Part shown: positions 21,569 to 34,068 of the stretch, piece by piece
Layout of the letters: every line of letters begins with the position of its first letter
How positions within the stretch are numbered: position 1 is the first letter of the stretch
Assembly: GCA_947683625.1 (NCBI GenBank)
Contig: CANTUR010000529.1
Location: 1-64,000, forward strand
Direction: 5' to 3'
DNA: 64,000 bases
From: Mallotus nudiflorus
Taxonomy: Eukaryota > Streptophyta > Magnoliopsida > Malpighiales > Euphorbiaceae
The notes under the pieces: model-generated
The model's database searches: none
Told to the model about the DNA's origin: nothing
What the model saw: only the letters and a program-made list of their open reading frames with translations
Position numbers and translations under genes: made by a program

Positions 21569-24226
21569 TCAAGCATTTGATCCCGTACCCTCAGGGTCAT
21601 CTTCTCCCTCGGCGTTGCTGTCGCTCCTGTCTTCGTCCTCGTCGTCCTCATCAATCTGAAATATATCAATTTGACGCTCGAGAGTAGTGATCCTCACCTT
21701 GCTGGCCACGTCTCCATCCTATTGAGACAAATTTTCGGTTAGTAAACCATGCAAGTATGCATATATGTAGAAAATAAAGAGGTTCTTACCCTCCACTACT
21801 GGGTGACCTTTAGCATGTAGTCTCTCTGTGCCTCCATAATGCGATACATATATAGGCCTTGCTCCAACGGAATCTGCATTATTGAAATAAATGTTGGAAC
21901 TAACATTTGGTTTGAGAATTATAGAGAAAGCAGGTCAGGAAAAGAACATACGTGAGTAGCACCACCAGGGGTGCATGCAGGGGTTAGGTCCTCGTCCAAG
22001 GCCAAGAAGTGGCACGATAACTCTCCAGGGGGAACCCAACATTGAGCTAGAGGGTCGGGGATGTGGATGAAGCTGCCTAGGGTAAACTCAGAACCGGGGG
22101 CAATAGTCGGCCTGGCTTCCTTACTAGTTGCAAAAGTCTCCTCCCTGCCCGGATCCAGTCGATGCCTCAAGGGCTCTCTCTCCCGCACTCAAGACCTAAC
22201 CGGGGCCACGGGCCTAGCAAGCGTAGCCTGAAGACAAAAGCAGGAGGAACATGTTAAGAATACAATCAATTTGTAATAGAAAGGGGAACTTACAAGGATT
22301 TACCTGAGAGGTAGAAGCGGCCTGAAAGGGGACGGTCAGTAGAAGGTAGGTGCGGATGAACTCTGCATACCAGCTCTTCACACGAACTATGTGATCCATA
22401 GATGGTGAGCCTGCAACAACCTGAGCGAGGTCATCGCCCTCCAACTCATAAGCCCAAAGCATACTATCAGAAGGGAACCTGGGGACCCACCTAGCTCTAA
22501 CACCTACCCTCCAGTTCAAGACCCGCTCCCCTAAGTACCAAGCTCGATACCCAGGGCCATAAAAGAGTACCCTCTTTTGAGAACAGGGCTTGCAGCGAGT
22601 CATCTCAATGGTCCAAGTGTCCTCGGACCACCACAAGTCGTTCCGGATCTGAAAAGAAAAGAGATGTCGATATGTAAGTGAATTGAATACAAGTAATGTA
22701 CTAATAAATAGGTTTGTGCTTTGTAGGTACCACATCTTATGTCAGTGAGTTCAAGTGCTACCTGTGGATGTGAACTCGTGCAAGGTGCCTCTTCATGATG
22801 TGGCTAGTGCCCCACCTATCGAGGACCGAGAAATGGTCTCCCACTTAGTAATGCCTACAAGCAACTCTAGCTCTAGAGCCCAGACCTAAAAAATAAAACA
22901 AGAGAAGTTGAGAAGATTGACGTAAGTAATGAGTGTCAGAATAAGATAAAGGAAAAAAGGGATCGTGACGTACCATAACAACATGCTAGAAGCCATAAAA
23001 CCTCCTAGCCCCTCGGACCACCTCATCCATACTCCGGTACAAGTATGCCAGGGCATAACTACCCCAATCGAATGTGGGAATCTGGTCAAGATCCCAAAGG
23101 GCCAATAGGAACATCAGATCAATAGAGCTGGTGGTGTTAGCAAAGAGGATGGTACTGAGCAAGTAAAACCAAAAAGCCCTCACCACCTGGTCAATCTCAA
23201 GGGGAGAGACCATCGTTGCCGCCTGATCCTAGGTGTAGAAGCTCCTGATCGAGTCCAATTTAAGGGTATAAGTCCCCTTTATGTCAGGAGTCATCCCCAA
23301 AAGTCGCTCGATATATGTGGCCTTATTTGGAGACAGTTGATGTAGACTCGCATCAAAGGGCACAGGATCCCCAGCATAGGCAATCCCCATGATGGCAGCA
23401 AATGATACTGGGTCCAGAGTAAGTTCACCAAATGGGAGGTGGAAGGTGTGGGTCGTATCAAACCACCTCTCCATCAGGGCATGCAGTGGTTGGTAATCCG
23501 TGCACCCTTGCTCGGGTGGAAGTGAGAGTACAAAGTCCTCAAACCCCATCTCCTGAATTCGGTCCCTCTGATCGTCAGTCAAGTCACTGAAGAAGACCCG
23601 GGCTTCATGAAAATTCCTGGCACCTTTGAATGTCTGAGCGTCATGCTGCAAACAATAGATAGGGAAGTGAAATTTATGCATGTTATGGTTTTAGAAGAGG
23701 AATTCAGAATGAATGAACTTTTAGACAGTGCGGTTTTCCCTGTTGATGAAGCGATTGCCTCATCATAGAGGCGGTTGCCTCATCACAGAGGTGATCACCT
23801 CTTTAGAGAGGCAATTGGTTTTATGAAAGGGCAATAGGTTATCACCTCTTCATAAAAGTTAATCGTCTCATCGTAGAGGCGATTATCTCATCAATGAGAC
23901 GATCGCCTATATGATGAGGTGATCGCCTCTGTAAGGCAAAATGGGCACAGTCCCTAATTTTGGCGATCAAAATGTGGATTTCTTATTTGCTTAATGAATT
24001 AATGTCCTGAGTTGATAATTATGTTTGATTAATCACTGACCCAACGTAATTTTACAAGAAATCATAGGGTGCTAACCTCTTTGGATGCAGATGAGCAAAT
24101 GTGGGACCCTAGGTCTACCAAAAAAGGAATCGAGTCTCCACGGGTCAATCCCAAGCTCCTAGAAGCACTAATAGGAGGTGGGATGTGATCCCACTTAGGA
24201 ACAGGGGGTGTTCTCTCATTCTCCAT
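21569..24226 (-). pseudogene. Antisense seven-exon plant-mobile-domain (PMD) gene carried by element L
   Basis: Reads opposite to L between integrase and 3' LTR. Start ATG (MENERTPP) at 24224-24226. Exons inferred from open frames and GT-AG borders: 24226-24077, 23645-22974, 22885-22762, 22648-22304, 22227-21952, 21873-21790, 21718-21569 (stop TGA). All but exon 3 are whole numbers of codons in phase 0. Exon 2 is a clear PMD region: HALMERWFDTTHTFHLPFGE, LTLDPVSFAAIMGI and FDWGSYALAYLYRSM; exon 3 opens with VWALE. Exon 4 has LWWSEDTWTIEMTRC; exons 6-7 have a TLERQIDIF heptad-like stretch and an acidic tail (DEDDEDED). The product would be about 600 residues. Broken by stops at 23229, 22986, 22189 and 21796 and a frame break in exon 3. 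PMD proteins are linked to transposon biology and silencing; its role here is unknown. Confidence 0.8.
23741..23935. repeat. Palindrome-derived repeats in PMD intron 1
   Basis: A run of about ten variants of the GAGGCGATCGCCTC unit (such as GAGGCGGTTGCCTC) lies inside the first intron of the antisense PMD gene. These are the same units as in the L LTRs. Confidence 0.7.
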
Positions 24227-24337
24227 TGACTGTAAAAGAGGAAGATGCAAGGAGTATAGGAAGTGTAAGGAGAAATAAAAGAGAGGAAAAGAAAAGGTGA
24301 CAAAAAATAGAAGGGAGGAAGGACAAAAGGAAGAAGT

Positions 24338-24347
24338 TATTTTTATA
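24338..24347 (-). promoter_or_regulatory. TATA box of the antisense PMD gene
   Basis: Minus strand ACTATAAAAATAAC, followed by a pyrimidine-rich stretch (about 24330-24235) and then the ATG at 24226, about 110 bp downstream. This is a typical plant core promoter arrangement. Confidence 0.6.
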
Positions 24348-24489
24348 GTAAGTAAAGAGGTAGGGTTTTCCTCATGTAGGGTTTTCCCCTAAAAAAAATG
24401 ATGATGATGAAATGAATTGATGGGTGGAAATTAGTGCCGCATACTAGGGAGGCGGAATTCAGAGTACGGATTTTTGAGATGAATTTTCC

Positions 24490-24752
24490 AAAGAAAGGGC
24501 TATTCAGGTTTGAATCCCCGAAGCTTAAAGAAAGGGTTATTCGAGTTTGAATCCCTAAAGCTCAAGGATAGGGATGTTCGGGTTTAAATCCCCAAAGCTC
24601 AAAGAAAGGGCTATTTGGGTTTGAATCCCCGAAGCTCAAAGAAAGGGCTGTTCGGGTTTGAATCCCTGAAGCTCAAGGACAGGGCTGTTTGGGTTTGAAT
24701 CCCTAAAGCTTAAAGAAAAGGTTGTTCGGGTTTGAATCCCCAAAGCTCAAAG
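24490..24752. repeat. 37-bp tandem repeat, about seven copies
   Basis: Regular 37-bp period, with AAGCT marks at 24521, 24558, 24595, 24632, 24669, 24706 and 24743. Each unit contains a GGGTTTGAATCCC-like core. The array lies upstream (minus strand) of the PMD TATA box. Confidence 0.85.
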
Positions 24753-24892
24753 GATCGAGATGACTGTTCGAGTAGTATCCTCGAAGTCGAAATCAAAGGA
24801 CAACTGGGCCAGGACAACTCGAAAGTCTACATCCCCAGAGGAGTGATAATCAGACTAGGAAAATCTAAAAACCACATCCCTAGTGAGTTCGG

Positions 24893-25060
24893 GCCAGGAA
24901 AACTCGAGAATCAAGCTTCAGTGTTGCAAAGATCGGGCCAGAAAAACCCAAGAATTGAATTCCAATATTGTAAGGGTCGGGCCAGGAAAACCCAAAGTTA
25001 ACAGTTTTCAAATATCTCTATCAAATATTAATGAGTGGCTGATCGGGCCAGGAAAACCCG
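24893..25060. repeat. Irregular GGGCCAGGAAAACCC repeats
   Basis: Four spaced copies of GGGCCAGGAAAACCC or close variants (about 24893, 24935, 24979 and 25045), a different unit from the adjacent 37-bp array. Between the array and the 3' LTR of L; no coding content supported. Confidence 0.6.
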
Positions 25061-25202
25061 AGGATCACGGTCACTTTTTAGAATGGAAGGATTCATCTCT
25101 CAGGTGAAATCGAGAGTCAGGTATGTTGCTTACCTTATTGTTTATTTGTTATTGTACACGTGATTTTTTTGAAAAATGATCATTGCATGCATTTGATTTT
25201 TC

Positions 25203-25222
25203 AAAAAAATCAGGGGGCAAAC
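25203..25222 (+). other. Polypurine-type tract of element L
   Basis: AAAAAAATCAGGGGGCAAAC directly before the 3' LTR start at 25223; the purine-rich primer for plus-strand synthesis. The spacing and the G-rich end fit Ogre-type elements. Confidence 0.65.
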
Positions 25223-27223
25223 TGTAGACACCCGATTCGATCGACCCGTGTTAGGGAACGAATTGGGGTTACTCAGTTTGACCGGCCCGTTGTCAAGCCC
25301 AATGATGAGAATGTGAAACTTGGACATGAGAATAAAGCCTGAATCTCTAAGTGGAAAGTGGACTTGAAAACCTAAAATCGAGCCCAACTATCCAAATTTG
25401 GCCCAAGCCTGCCTGGCCCAGCACAGGCTCGGGCCAAAGGGGCATCGCCTCAGTGTAATGAGGCAATCGCCTCTTTAGCAGCTGCCAATGAGGCGATCGC
25501 CTCATCGATGAGGCGCCACCCCTATGGCAGCCCACTTGTAGTTGCATTTAATGCAGCTGCAATCATGACGACCAACTGGTGTGGGCCCCTCTCTCCAGAC
25601 CTCTTTCTTGCGTGAGGAAAAAAATTTTGGGGAAAGAAAAAAGGCTAGGAGAGCTCATAATGGGCTAGGAGGCTTAGGGGAATGGGAAAGCTAAGGAATA
25701 AAAGAAAAAAGAGAGAGAGGAAAGGGGGGAGGTTTATGAGAATGGAGGTAGAAAGCTCTGGAGAAAAAAAAAAGAACAGAGAAAAAAAGAAAAGAAAAAA
25801 CGTCCTTAAGAAAGGGAAGGAAGATTAAAGCAAAGGAGTCCACTTTCTCTATAAGACAAGAAGGGAGGAACTTATGTCAAAGGTAGATACCACATCCTAG
25901 CAAGGATCTTAATCAAAAAATCTCTAAGGGCCTCTCATTTTGGTATAAAACCTGCACTTAAACTTGACATGTGCATTCATTTTGTGAGTTCTTATTTGTG
26001 TGACTAAGTCCTTAGCACATTTTAGGTTTATCTCTAATGTGTCTAGCTTGATATCTCACTTTTATTGATCGGTCTTTGAATACTATTTGCATGTATTCGT
26101 AGTCTGATGATTGTAGAGTGTGTGTATGCATGTATTATTACTTAGAGTAGAAGTCTGTACGTCTTGGGAGTCAGAGCCGGCCTGGTGATCAGGAGATGCC
26201 TCTTCATAGAGGCGTCGCCTCATCTTAATGAGGCGATCGCCCCATTGATAGGCCTTTAGGGAGTCTATCTTTTATGTGTGTGTTACCTTTTTTTTGCCTC
26301 AGAATTGTAAGAGCCCCTGTTGATGAGGCGTCGCCTCATCAATGAGGCAAACGCCTCATTGACAGGGTTAACCCGCTTCCTACTTTGTTTTTTTATTTGT
26401 TTGCTATGACGTCTGCTTTAATATGTCCCCTTTTGACTTTAAATGTGTCTGTATGATTGCATGATGGTGATTATCTTGACTATTTGATGGTATCTTTAGT
26501 CCGTAATGTGAAAACCCCCTTTTTTATATATATATAGAGTCTCCTTATAAGTATCATTACATGTGACTTCATTTTTTTTTATGAAAGGAAGGGCTAACCG
26601 TGTGTTATTTACAGGAATTACTTGATGATTTTTGTCATCGAGTAATCACTTTTGCTAGTTACCCCTTGTATATTGCCGCTTTTATGTTATTTTAATAGTT
26701 TATTTTTTGTATATGTTTGGTTTATTTTTTGTATATTATTCATTTATTTAGCTAAAAAGCGTTGTAATCCTTAATCCCTTTCCCCACCTAATTTTGAATG
26801 TATGGTTGTAAATTATTATTTATTTTATTTATTGCATTTTTTGGGACTTAAAGGCATGAAATTGGACTAATGTGCAAACTCGGACTTAATTATAAAATCT
26901 GACAATTATCCGAAGGCAATTTCATAACGTGTGGTAAATGAGGAAATAATTAAATAATTAAATGGTGATAAAACGCAAAACACAAACGGAGGCCAACCGC
27001 AAGGTTGGGTGAACATTCAAATGCTCATACCCAGTTTCCAAACCCGATCTCTGATGACGACTTATAGGAACCTCCGTGGGATCCAATTATTGTACACTGT
27101 GTCTTAGCTTTTATCCGGGTGGCGTCTCCATCTCCGAATAGGCCTATTTCCTAGTGGGCCTCGAGCCCACACAGTGTCGTGGTCGCCAAACACTTGGGCG
27201 CGTGCTAAACCCATCCGCCTACA
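25223..27223 (+). repeat. 3' LTR of element L
   Basis: 2001 bp, from TGTAGACACCCG to CGCCTACA. It is colinear with the 5' LTR but with many substitutions and small indels, so L is an old insertion. TATA box at 25944-25950. It carries palindrome copies near 25485-25515 and 26205-26355. Confidence 0.9.
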
Positions 27224-27813
27224 CTGATGTTATTGTTGATCGAGGTTGCGCTTAAATAGGGTTCTATTTGATTCTTCATAAACTTATTTTTTTTCAGTAT
27301 TATTATTTAAGTGATTTTCATCATCTGTGTGAATTACTTGTATATATATTTATTATATGTGAATGTTTGATTGCATTTGACATATAGGAGATGCATGTAT
27401 ATATATTATAATAATTCACTTAATGAGGTCTAACTCCCCTCAGTTGACATTTTTATAGGAGAGTCTTCTTCTTTAGACTTCAGCAGTAGACCCATCCGTC
27501 GGATTTCTTCTGCCCCGACTCTTTTATGTAAATTATCTACTTAATTTTGTATTGTACTCTAGAAAACTGCAGTAATCATAATTTGTATTAGTAGTGAGTT
27601 TTATTTATATTTACTGTATGTGATTTTAATTCAGAGGCTTTTCTATGAATATTGTATTAGTATATTTTATTTTATGTTATGGAAGAGATTATTTTTATTA
27701 CATTGGTTTATGATTTAGTTTATATTATTCTTTTAAGGCTTGCTACGGGTTCCGGATTCGAAAGAATTCCCATTCCTTAATGTCGGTCATGGCCCCCAGT
27801 TTGGGTCGTGACA

Positions 27814-28295
27814 TTTATGATAGTTGTGAAAATTACCATATAGTGACAAATCAAAGAATTTAAATTGCCTTAAGCAATGTTCCAAATTGCTAAGTGCCAA
27901 ATCACTGAATGAAGCAGTATCAAACTGTGGGGTTTTTTTTTGGCAATTATAGGTGGCTAAGTGGCAAATCACTAAATCAAACATTATAAAAAACATCAAT
28001 AAAGGGCGTATGAAGGGTTAGGGTTGGAAGTGCCGCCGGATAGAGAAAGAGTTGCAGAGAGAATGGGAGAAATATTTTTTTTTTGGAGTTTGAGGGTGTT
28101 TTTTTTTTTCAAACAATAATAGTAAATATCATTAATAAGTAAGCATAATATATTATAAGGCATTACATTGAAGCCCATAACAAAGAGTAATTGAGGACAA
28201 AAACCTTAAACAAAGGTCAGACTCAAAACAATATTTTCTCAATATGAATGAAACCCTAATGAGTTGAGAAAACCACAATGGAGTGTGATAACAAC
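27814..28295. other. Stretch without recognised element
   Basis: The only gap between identifiable retroelement pieces: AT-rich, with a short repeated AGTGGCAAATCACTAAAT-like phrase (about 27895 and 27967) and T-runs at about 28071 and 28105. No convincing coding frame. It could be old host DNA or an unrecognised element. Confidence 0.5.
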
Positions 28296-30176
28296 TATCA
28301 CGACCCAAAACAAGCGGCCATGACTGATGCTAGGGAACGAGAATTCTTTTGAATCTAAAACCCGTAGCAAGCCTTAAAAGAAAAGCATGCAATAAAATAA
28401 AATAAATAACATATTTGAAAATAAGCTAGATTTAATTAAAAAGGAAAACATGCATTTATTTTATAATATACCGAAAATATACTAAAAGTATACCTAAAAT
28501 ATACTTAAACATTCAAATAGGAAATTATGCAAAATTTATATTTAATTATAGAATTCTAAAACATGCAACCTAAGCAATGCATATATATCATAATAACTCA
28601 CAGTTGTGCGGTCCTCGAGACGGGTCTGATGGGCATGGTCTATTAGGACTCGGTCTCAGCACAACTAACAATAAAATAACAACACAAAAATCAGAATAAT
28701 TCTAACTTAACTTCTAGAGACTCGATCTAGAATTCTAAACACAAATAGAGAATAGGAATTTGACCGAATGTCACGTTTTACAAGAATTCTACCAAAAATT
28801 TGGCAGAACCTCCTCTGTAAAATAGACATCTCTCTACTTAAAAAGTAGAGTCGGTTCTGTAAGAAAAACACACTTCGAATACAAAATATTCTCACAACCC
28901 TCGGTCAGGATCCCAAACTGCAAATTCTATCAATCGAGGTCCACAATTCACAAAAAAATACAATAAATATATTAAAATCCAATAAATACCAAAAATACCT
29001 GTTAAGTACCAAAATATAGCAATTTAAATATTAAAAACACCAAAAGTAATTATTTCACCGATAATTACTTAAAAATCATAATATTAATATAATATTATTA
29101 AAAATCGATATTTCACGATAAATACACCAATATTAATAAAATTTCATTTTATAAATCCAAATTACTTAATTAGTCCAAAAACATATTAAAAATTACTAAA
29201 AACCCATTTATTTACAAAAATAGTATATTATATATAATTTGAAAATAATTTTCGAAAAATAGTATTAATTAGTTAAAATTAGTAATTAATTCATAAAAAT
29301 CATTTTTATACCTCAAATAATTATTAAAACCAATTAAATTTAATATTTAACTAAAATTATCACCAAATTACCCCTAGTATATAAAAATACACATAAAATA
29401 CTAATAATATTAAAAAATTCAATAAAAATTATATAAATACTCAAAAGTTATTTTCTCAACACATTATTTACTAAAATCAACAATTATACTAAATTAACCA
29501 ATTATTTCTATTTAGATATATATATATATATAATCTATATTTCCAAAAATAACATAAACTAAAAATAATTATAAAAATTACAAAAAAATAACAAAAATTA
29601 TAAATTAAATTCTAAAATTAATATTAACCACCAAAAACACTAAAAATCACAATTTCACAATTTATTTAATTAATTTACGACAATAATAAAATAATAAAAA
29701 TTTCACAAAAATCAAAATAAATTCCAAAAATCACATAAAAATTCTAGGATGTAGATTAAGTTAAGGGGAACAATATTTGTGAAGGCACTTTTCATGAATC
29801 ATAAGGAATGAAGTTCAAAAAAATTTAAAAACTTATAGTGACCGAAACTAAAACTTGATCAACACCTCACCAAAATGAGTTTTTAAGCAAAAGGAGCTTG
29901 GATTCACACTCACCGGCAAGAGAGGAAGAGAATGGGACCGGCGGTGTCGAAAATGGTGGCCAGAATCGACTTGAACGGAGGAGGGAGTGATTTTCGGCCA
30001 AAAATGGTTTTCCAAGCTCTACCGGTGCTAGAGAAGGTGACTGGAGGCGGTGGAGCTACTAGAGGAGGAGGTTGACGTCCGGGAGGCACACTGATGGTTG
30101 CTAGTCGGTGTAGCAACGGTGAGGGTGACGATCGGGAAGAAGAAGGAGAAGGGGTAGGTTTTTTTTATTTTAGGTT

Positions 30177-30180
<4 letters not shown>

Positions 30181-30240
<60 letters not shown>
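30181..30240. repeat. AAT microsatellite in LTR D
   Basis: About 20 repeats of AAT. The poly-asparagine frame over it is not a gene. Confidence 0.95.
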
Positions 30241-30310
30241 TGTGTGGTCTGTGTTTTTGTGGAATTATATATTAAAGTTTATAATTCCACAAAAACATAG
30301 ACCACATAGT

Positions 30311-30421
<111 letters not shown>

Positions 30422-30784
30422 TATATAACACATACATAAAATAACACTAACCCTAATATATATATGTGTATATATATGTATACGATCACAATAAATAATC
30501 ATGCAAAAATAATGTATTTAATAATAATAATTATTATTATGATAAAAATAAACATCATTTTAAAATAAAATAATCTTAGTACTTAAATATGACGCAAATA
30601 AATTCCTAAAATAATAAGCTTTAAAATAATTATTTACGTAGGAAATTTTTAATTAAACGTAAAAGTAATAACAATTATTCACAAAATAGTAAAATAATCA
30701 AATATATTTTTAAAATTATTAACACTGCATATCCCGATTTAAAATAAAATAATCTAAAACTTGGGTTATAACAGTCTTCCCCCC

Positions 30785-33487
30785 TGTCATGACCCAAAAC
30801 AGAGGCCATGACCGGCATTAGGGAACGGGAATTTTTTCGAATCCGGAACCCGTAGCAAGCCTTAAAATAAAATAAAACATGCAATAATAAAATAATAACA
30901 TAAATAAAGTATTCTACAACGGAAATAAAATCATAAATTTTGAAATAATAATCCACCAAATGAAATTAAATCGAACAACTCATCTCATATATAATTAAAT
31001 TTTTAATACAAATCCAGTTCAAATCTTTAAAATACATAACTCACACAAATATAATGCATAAACCCTACAATTGTTTACAACTACTGCAGTGTCTAGATTA
31101 TAAAATAAACTTAAGTAAGCAGTTTACATAGTGAAGCTGGGGCGGAAGAAATCCAGCGTATGGGTCTGCTACTGAGGTCTGAAGATGATGACTCTCCTGA
31201 AAAATAGTCAACAGAGGGGAGTTAGACCTCACTGAGTGAATTGTTATAATATATATACATGCATACTAAATGAAAATGCACACAGTCAGTAGTATATATA
31301 ATAAATATATATACAGGCAAATACACATAGATACAGCAAAATCATTTTATATATTTACTGAAAATCATTGTTTATGAAGGATCAAATAGAACCCTAGAAA
31401 ATCGCAACCTCAAACAGTGTTAGACAACACTCTAGCCATACAGGCTCACTTATTCCAAATATATTCACTTGTTCCATTTGGACAGTAGACTGGCCCCGAG
31501 ACACTAAGTCAATTGAGCTCCAGCAGTCTGACTGTCGTTGTGATTGGCCCCGAGACACTTGGTCAACCGAGCTCCAGCAATCACACTCCCAAATCATATC
31601 ACACATCAAATCAAATCAATCTTATCACTATCCACAAATGGTTAGTAATATAGCCTAAATGCTATCAGTGTACCGATACGTACTCGGTCTTAGTACTGCC
31701 CACTAGGTAGCACGTTTTATTGATATCCTTCATTAATATATAAAATATACATTCATAAATAAATGATGCATAAATTTGAATAAAAATAGCAACATAAACC
31801 ATATACATACTAAAAATATACCAAAAGTAAACCAAATATATTTCGAGTATATATACGTCAAATAAATCCAATATAGTTACAAAGTAAACTATAAATATAC
31901 TTAAAACAATTTAAGTATAAATTTATAACAAAACATGCATATAATTTGGAAATATACCAAAAATAAACCTAAGCAATAATTAAATCATTTATGCACAATT
32001 TACTAAAATAACCCATACATTTCTAAAACATGCACCCTAAAACATATATATATATAAAATAACAACTCAATGTTATTGGGCTCCTCGAGATGGGTCTGAT
32101 GGGCCTGGTCCACTAGGCCTCAGTCTCGGAGCAACTAAACAGACAAACGATAGCACGACATTAGAATGAATCTATCAATATTTCTAGAAACTCAATCCAG
32201 AATACTAGACATAGAATTAGAATCAAATTTCGACTGGACATCACGTTTTATGAGAATTCTATCAAAAATTCGGCAGAACTTCCCCTGTAAAATGAACATC
32301 TCTCTACTCAAAGAGTAGAGCCGGTCCTGCAAAGAAACACACTTCTAAATAACACAATTCACAACCCCTCGGTTGGACTCCAAACTACAATTTACCGACC
32401 GAGGTTCACAATCCACAGAATAATTACAGAAATACTGAAAATGCCCTTTAATACTAAAAATACATTTTACAAATCCAAATTACATAATTAACCCTAAAAC
32501 TGACAAAAAATCGATAAAAACTCATTTATTTTGAAAAATAGTATATTATAGCTATAATTTGAAAATAATTTACAAAAAAATAGTTTTAATTAATTAAAAA
32601 TACTAAATAATTTGTAGAATAACTAGTAAAACCAATTTAATTACATTTTTAGCCAATTTAGTGTCAAATTACCAAAATACCCCTAGTTTCATAAATTCCC
32701 TAAAATTAATAAAAAATTCACCAAAAATAGTATAATTACTCAAAATTAATTTTCTTAACATATAATTCAATAATATCAATAAATATACTCAATTAACCAA
32801 TTAATTTCAATAAAACACATAATTAACCTAATTTTTCAAAAATTACATAAACTAAATAAATTCAATATAAATATATAAAATTCACAAAAATTACAAATAA
32901 ATTTCTAAAATGCATATCAACACCTATAATCACCATAAAACACAATTTCATAATTTAATTAATTAATTTTCGAAAATTAGAAAATATTAATAAAATAATA
33001 AAAAATTCACAAAAATCAAAATAATTCCCAAAAATTCCACAAAAATTCCAGAGTTTAGATTAAGCTACTAGGAATAATGTTTGTGAAGGGATTTTTCTTG
33101 AATCAATCAAATTAAAGCTCAAAAAAATTTGAAACCCTAATAGGCCGAAAATGGAAAATCAAAACATAGGGAAATCTAGACCATTTTAAGTGAAAAAAAA
33201 GCTTGGAATCACACTCACCGGAGCTTAAGGAGAAGATAGAGACCGGTGGCATCGAGTTTGGTGGCCGGAATCGGCTTGAACGACGATGAGATGAATTTCG
33301 GCTTCTCTTGGATTTTTCGGCCAAAACACGCTAGAAATGGAGGCTTTAGGCATCGAGTTGGCAAAACGGTAAGAAAATCGAGTTGTAGTGGCCAGATCAC
33401 GATGGAGGACGATCGGGAACTTGAGGAAGAAGATGATGGCAAAACGGTAATTATGTTAAATTTTGTTTTTTGATAAATAATGATGTA

Positions 33488-33580
<93 letters not shown>

Positions 33581-34020
33581 ATACTATATATTATAGTAAT
33601 ATATAATCTCACACACACTAAATATACACCACACACATTTTTTAATAATATATACACATATATAATTAATTAATTAATATTGAAACTAAATAATAAGAAT
33701 TAATTTAATTAATTAAACCCTAATTTAAATTAAATAAGGTACATATATGCATTCTATTTAGCACTTTAAAATTATATATGAGTTCATGCAAATTCATAAA
33801 ACTATTTAAAATAATTAATATTAAATTATTTACGTTTTAATTTTCCCGAAAATAAAATTTCCAGGAAAATTTTATGTAAAGAAGTTAAAATAATATAAAA
33901 TAGTTAAAATTAACTTTAATAAATAAAAAACTCATAAAAATATCATAAATATGTATAAAAATTATTAACATTGCATATCCCGATGCAGTTTAAAATTATT
34001 TAAAAACTCAAGATATTACA
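30785..34020 (-). repeat. 3' LTR of element A
   Basis: 3236 bp, from TGTCATGACCC to AGATATTACA. Followed by GTCTTCTCCCC, which is the polypurine tract read on the other strand. It contains an expanded AT microsatellite at 33496-33578. Confidence 0.9.
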
Positions 34021-34034
34021 GTCTTCTCCCCTTA
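34021..34034 (-). other. Polypurine tract of element A
   Basis: Minus strand TAAGGGGAGAAGAC, ending exactly at the LTR start; the primer for plus-strand DNA synthesis. Confidence 0.8.
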
Positions 34035-34068
34035 CAAGAATTCATCCCCGAATTCCAGAAAAGAATAA

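Larger units (their letters stand above)
10458..27223 (+). mobile_element. Tat/Ogre-type Ty3/gypsy retrotransposon L (complete structure, inactivated)
   Basis: A 16.8-kb element with LTRs at 10458-12434 and 25223-27223, a primer site after the 5' LTR, a polypurine-type tract before the 3' LTR, and the order gag, protease, RT, RNase H, second RNase H, integrase, followed by a 5.7-kb region with two antisense genes. The size, the second RNase H and the long 3' region point to the Tat/Ogre branch. The flanking GTGAT (10453-10457) and CTGAT (27224-27228) match at 4 of 5 bases, a decayed target duplication. The first dinucleotide is TA instead of TG in the 5' LTR. All coding frames carry stops or shifts, so it cannot move by itself. 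Confidence 0.9.
9551..27813 (+). mobile_element. T-family LTR fragment K, host of element L
   Basis: Plus-strand LTR in two parts: 9551-10457, from the AGAGAAATGTCC block to CTAGAGTGAT, and 27229-27813, from GTTATTGTTGATCGAGG to GGGTCGTGACA. The parts read continuously once element L and one copy of its target duplication are removed. The 5' part of this LTR is missing at 9551, where fragment I ends; its left part may lie beyond the window. Confidence 0.8.

Noticed and set aside
22886..23089. Minus-strand 67-codon ORF
   Set aside because: Wrong frame over PMD exon 2 and the following intron; the PMD frame explains the region.
24490..24752. Possible CRISPR-like array
   Set aside because: Contiguous 37-bp tandem repeat with no unique spacers, in plant retrotransposon DNA.
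33451..33673. ORFs with Ile-Tyr repeats on both strands (also at 38433-38795 and 56912-57160)
   Set aside because: Same cause: AT microsatellites inside LTRs.
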